A stretch of 16,491 nt of DNA from NCBI GenBank assembly GCA_000697335.1, contig JNEM01015797.1:1-16491 (forward strand), given 5' to 3'. The DNA comes from Conidiobolus incongruus B7586 (lineage: Eukaryota; Entomophthoromycota; Entomophthoromycetes; Entomophthorales; Conidiobolaceae). Of the stretch, positions 13,246-16,491 are shown one piece after another. The notes beneath the pieces were generated by a model, which did no database searches, was not told the origin of the DNA, and worked only from the letters and a program-made list of their open reading frames with translations. Numbering within the stretch: position 1 is the stretch's first letter; each line of letters starts with the position of its first letter. Made by a program: the position numbers and the translations under genes.

Positions 13246-13952
13246 TTAAAATAATTCATTACACAATTTATCTACCTTTAATGCTATTATTTTAATTATT
13301 TTTATAATATATCACTAATTATAATCAATTTCAAAAAAATTTATATCAATATTTTTGAATTACCATCTTTATTCAAAGGATCATACAGTATATCTATCAC
13401 TGATTAAGATAGATAAGTATTTAAAATTAAGTGATGCTCACCTCATTTTTAATCTTTTTATATCTGTATAATGAAAAATATATGAAAAATATAACTTATA
13501 TATAAACATTTGTAATTTTTGTATAATTCATGTAAAAATAGTAATAAATAGTGTTATTTTGATATATTCAACTTCTGGAAAATCGCAATTGCAATAACTA
13601 ATATTAAATTCTTATTTAAAATTTTACTCTGTTTTCATTATAAAATTACTAGTTTAATGCGTAATCGAAATAATTAACTTCATTATAGATATTAAATCTA
13701 TATTCAATGTTAATTCATTATATCCTATCAAACATCTGATGAATCCTGAAAAGCTGATCTTTAAGTACTACTTAATTACTGTCAACCACATTTCTTAATA
13801 TCATTTAACAACAAATTTAAATACGCCAATGAATGAGTGACCCATAAACAATGAAAACAAGTCGACCATCAAATAAATTATTGTAATTATAATGTATGTT
13901 AGTAAAAGATTAATTAATACCTCTATAATTATAATAGAATATTGAAAAAAAA
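13246..13952. other. Spacer upstream of the kinase gene, with a CCAAT motif
   Basis: No gene or RNA was recognised. CCAATGA at 13826-13832 lies about 125 bases upstream of the kinase ATG and may be a CCAAT box; the match to the NF-Y consensus is weaker than at the other two genes. A run of nine A directly precedes the start codon. Confidence 0.35.
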
Positions 13953-15419
13953 ATGTCAAGTTTAATAAATAATATATCAGATTTATTATTATCTATGATT
14001 GGTAGCTGTCTACCCCTATCAGAACAAATATTAAAATTAAACGGTAGAGATTTTAGAATTATTCAAGAATTAGGAGAAGGGTAAAATTATTAATGAATTG
14101 ATATAACTTTATAAATATTCATATATATACAACTATACAGTGGTTTTAGTAAAGTATATCTAGTCAGGGAAGTGACCACTCACCAACTCTATACTATTAA
14201 AAAAGTATTCATAGTTCAGGGTGAAGAAGAGCTAGCTCAAATAACTTTTAAAGAAATTGACTTGTTGAGAACTTTTCAACATCAGAATATTATCAAAGTA
14301 TTAGTAAGTAAATTTCAACTATATATTTATTTTTTTTATTAATTATGATAATTAGGACGTTCAGGTACAACAGATGGGAGATGGTTCCAGAACCATATAT
14401 ATATTCTTGCCCTACTACCAAGTAATTATCAACCACAGAATATAATAATACAAAATAGACTAATACTTTAAACAGAAGGGAAGCTTACAAGATTTAATTA
14501 ACAGTATTCAAAATAAGACACATAATCCATTACCAGAAGACCATATCTTGAAATTGTTTTTTGAAATTTGTTCAGCTGTAAAATTTTTACACACTTACGA
14601 ATTACCCAGAGTTGAAGTGAATCATTCTCCCACTCAAATGAAATCTAAGCCAATTGACATGTCCAGCGAAGAGACCTTATTATTGGATGATAATGATACT
14701 CAAACCAATACTCTTCCCAACATCAATGTCACCATAACACCATATGCTCATCGCGATCTAAAACCTGGAAACGTATTATTGGATGAAAACAATCGACCCA
14801 TTTTGATAGATTTTGGAAGTTGTGAGAAAGCTCAAATTCATGTTAAAAATCATCATCAAGCATTGCAAGAACAAGTAAATATTACATCATTTCATTCTTT
14901 ATTATTTATTAATATTATTTTTAGGAAAAAGCTGAAAAATATTCCACAATGTTATTTAGAGCTCCCGAATTATTCGATGTTCAACCTAATACATATCTAG
15001 ATGAAAAGGTGGATGTTTGGGTAATATAATATTTATTTTTCTATCAAATATTCAATATTGATTGTTACCATTATAATAGTCTTTAGGGTGTATATTATAC
15101 AACATAGCATACCTTAAATCTCCCTTTGAATTCGGAGCTACAGAACACGGAGGTTCCATTGCATTATCCGTAATGAATGGCAAATTTTATATTCCGAGCA
15201 ATTCCAAGTAAACAATTTTGATAAAATATCCTAATTTAAACTAATTTTAATATATAGCTATTCCAAAAAATTCAACAAGTTGATTAAAAGTATACTAATT
15301 ACTGATCCTAATGATAGACCTAATATCGATCAAGTAACTTTTCTTTTAATATTTTTAAAATTAATCTAATATTGATTATTTAGGTAATTCAATTAGTTAA
15401 AGATTGTATGGAAAATTAG
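13953..15419 (+). CDS. ENV7: STK16/Env7-type (NAK family) serine/threonine kinase (8 exons)
   Basis: Protein kinase related to human STK16, a Golgi membrane kinase, and yeast Env7, a vacuolar membrane kinase. Exons 13953-14080, 14141-14303, 14356-14421, 14476-14874, 14925-15020, 15080-15207, 15258-15333 and 15384-15419 give 363 residues; yeast Env7 has 364 and STK16 305. Visible motifs: GEGGFSKVYLV (glycine loop, 41-51), Lys63 (YTIKK), Glu81 (helix C), YAHRDLKPGNVLL (209-221), DFG (231-233), MLFRAPELF (activation loop, APE 265-267), DVWSLGCILY (282-291) and DPNDRP (343-348). The acceptor at 15079 was chosen because it restores SLGC. All catalytic residues are present, so it should be active. 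Residues 160-208 form an acidic, Thr/Pro-rich insert absent from STK16. The N-terminus has a single Cys (19) rather than the palmitoylated Cys cluster of STK16 and Env7. Stop codon is TAG. Confidence 0.95.
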
Positions 15420-15983
15420 ATTTTATATTATATTCATAAATTTTATTATTCATATCATTAAACATATTTTTGTTTAATTAATAGAAATCAATATTGAATA
15501 TTTGGATTAAAATGAAAATGATATCAATTAGTTTATGTTGAAAATGCAGCCCAGTATATTGGATATAATTTATTTATTTTATATTATTAAAAATATATTA
15601 AAAAGTCCCTTCAAATTTTATATCACTCATGGACACTTCATTTATCCATTTAATTGATTTAGATTAATAAAAAATTCAAATTAGATCATTTTTTATATTA
15701 ATCTTTATTGTTATATATTCGATCATAATATATTTTGATCATTGAAAATAATGATTGTTTGGATTTAATAATGATTTAATATTACATTATTTTCAATATT
15801 ATAATATTAAATATACTATTAAGATAGAATTATTTTTGACTACTATTCCTCTTTAATACTAAATAATCATAATATTATAATTCAAAATCTAATTTGTTAA
15901 TTTAAATTCAACAATAATTATAATATAACAAAAATTATCAAAATTTTCAAAATTTATATATTTTAAATCAAAACAAATTGAAT
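15420..15983. other. AT-rich spacer downstream of the kinase gene
   Basis: No gene, RNA or repeat was recognised. It ends where the outer end of mariner copy C begins. Confidence 0.5.
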
Positions 15984-16491
15984 AATTATATTTTTTAAAT
16001 AATGACCAACATTTATATGTCAAAATTAATATATAATATAATGTATTTAATTATTTATATAGTTATTACTATATATTGTATATTATAATTTTAAATGATA
16101 ATATTTTTTAAAATTGAAAATAAATAAAAATATTAAAATATAAGTGATAAATATAATTATATATATTATAAAATTAATACTCTTCTATATTATAAATAAC
16201 TTTTTCCATACTTGGCAAGTTTCTAACACCTAAAAATAATTCTTTTTATTAAAAACTGAAATTTGATATTTTATAAATTAATCAAATGTTTTGTTAGATT
16301 ATATTTTAATTAATTACAATAATTATAATTATATAAGTTATAATCTAGTGAATATATTAATTATGATTATTTTTTTATTTATTATTAATTAAAAAATTTC
16401 TTATAGCTTTAACTTTATATATTTTAGCATTTTTATATAAAATATTATGTATTCTTAAATTATATTAAAAAAATTAATTAGAAATATTTTA
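15984..16491 (-). mobile_element. Mariner-type DNA transposon, 3' part (copy C), inverted, decayed
   Basis: On the minus strand this aligns with copies A and B. Reading inward from the right edge, NAKIYKVKAIRNFL corresponds to DNCKIHKAKAVKDFL of copy A. The DNA from about 16285 to 16230 repeats the segment of A around its ISVLNKK residues. The final 18 codons (RNLPSMEKVIYNIEEY) match IRSLPKV and GVINNKRGY, ending in TAA at 16174-16176. The last stretch in isolation mimics a host exon with an AG acceptor, but its alignment with A shows it is transposase. The outer inverted repeat, TTAAATAATGACC, is near 15995-16007. An AT-rich tail about 90 bases longer than in A separates the stop from it. 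The element is cut by the window edge, and its catalytic region has several stops. Most differences from A are again C-to-T or G-to-A. Confidence 0.85.

Noticed and set aside
16174-16229. Minus-strand terminal exon of an unknown host gene
   Set aside because: The segment and the DNA upstream of it align with mariner copy A, so it is the transposase C-terminus.

Overview
The window is nuclear DNA from a eukaryote with a very AT-rich genome and compact genes. Introns are mostly 47-61 nt and begin with GTAA-type donors. Several lines suggest a fungus outside Ascomycota and Basidiomycota. The myosin regulatory light chain is close to the animal type. The kinase is an STK16/Env7-type protein with an acidic insert just before the catalytic HRD, as I recall from fungal members. 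The WDR5 protein is very close to animal and early-fungal WDR5. I cannot name the genus; AT-rich lineages such as Entomophthoromycotina or Glomeromycotina would fit, but this is inference.

Layout from left to right: the 3' end of a mariner transposon (1-504, + strand); a 12-exon mitochondrial glutamyl-tRNA synthetase gene (1223-3370, +); a complete but decayed second mariner copy with recognisable inverted ends (3579-4681, +); a decayed reading-frame relic (4792-5480, +); an intact tRNA-Ser(AGA) gene (5553-5633, +); a second relic (6148-6764, +); a 5-exon WDR5 gene (7181-8521, +); a 3-exon myosin regulatory light chain gene (9931-10527, -); a small Asn- and Cys-rich protein of unknown role (12607-12873, -); a possible third relic (13027-13245, +); an 8-exon STK16/Env7-like kinase gene (13953-15419, +); and a third mariner copy in the opposite orientation, running off the right edge (15984-16491, -).

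The genes do not form a pathway. They are scattered housekeeping genes (mitochondrial translation, histone H3K4 methylation, actomyosin contraction, membrane-trafficking kinase) set in AT-rich spacers that hold transposon and gene relics. The main unexplained pattern is in the relics. Differences between mariner copies are mostly C-to-T and G-to-A, and several premature stops look like mutated Gln or Trp codons, while the neighbouring genes are intact. This resembles repeat-induced point mutation or strong methyl-cytosine decay. No wholly new system was found; the best second looks are this decay pattern and the orphan Asn/Cys-rich protein.
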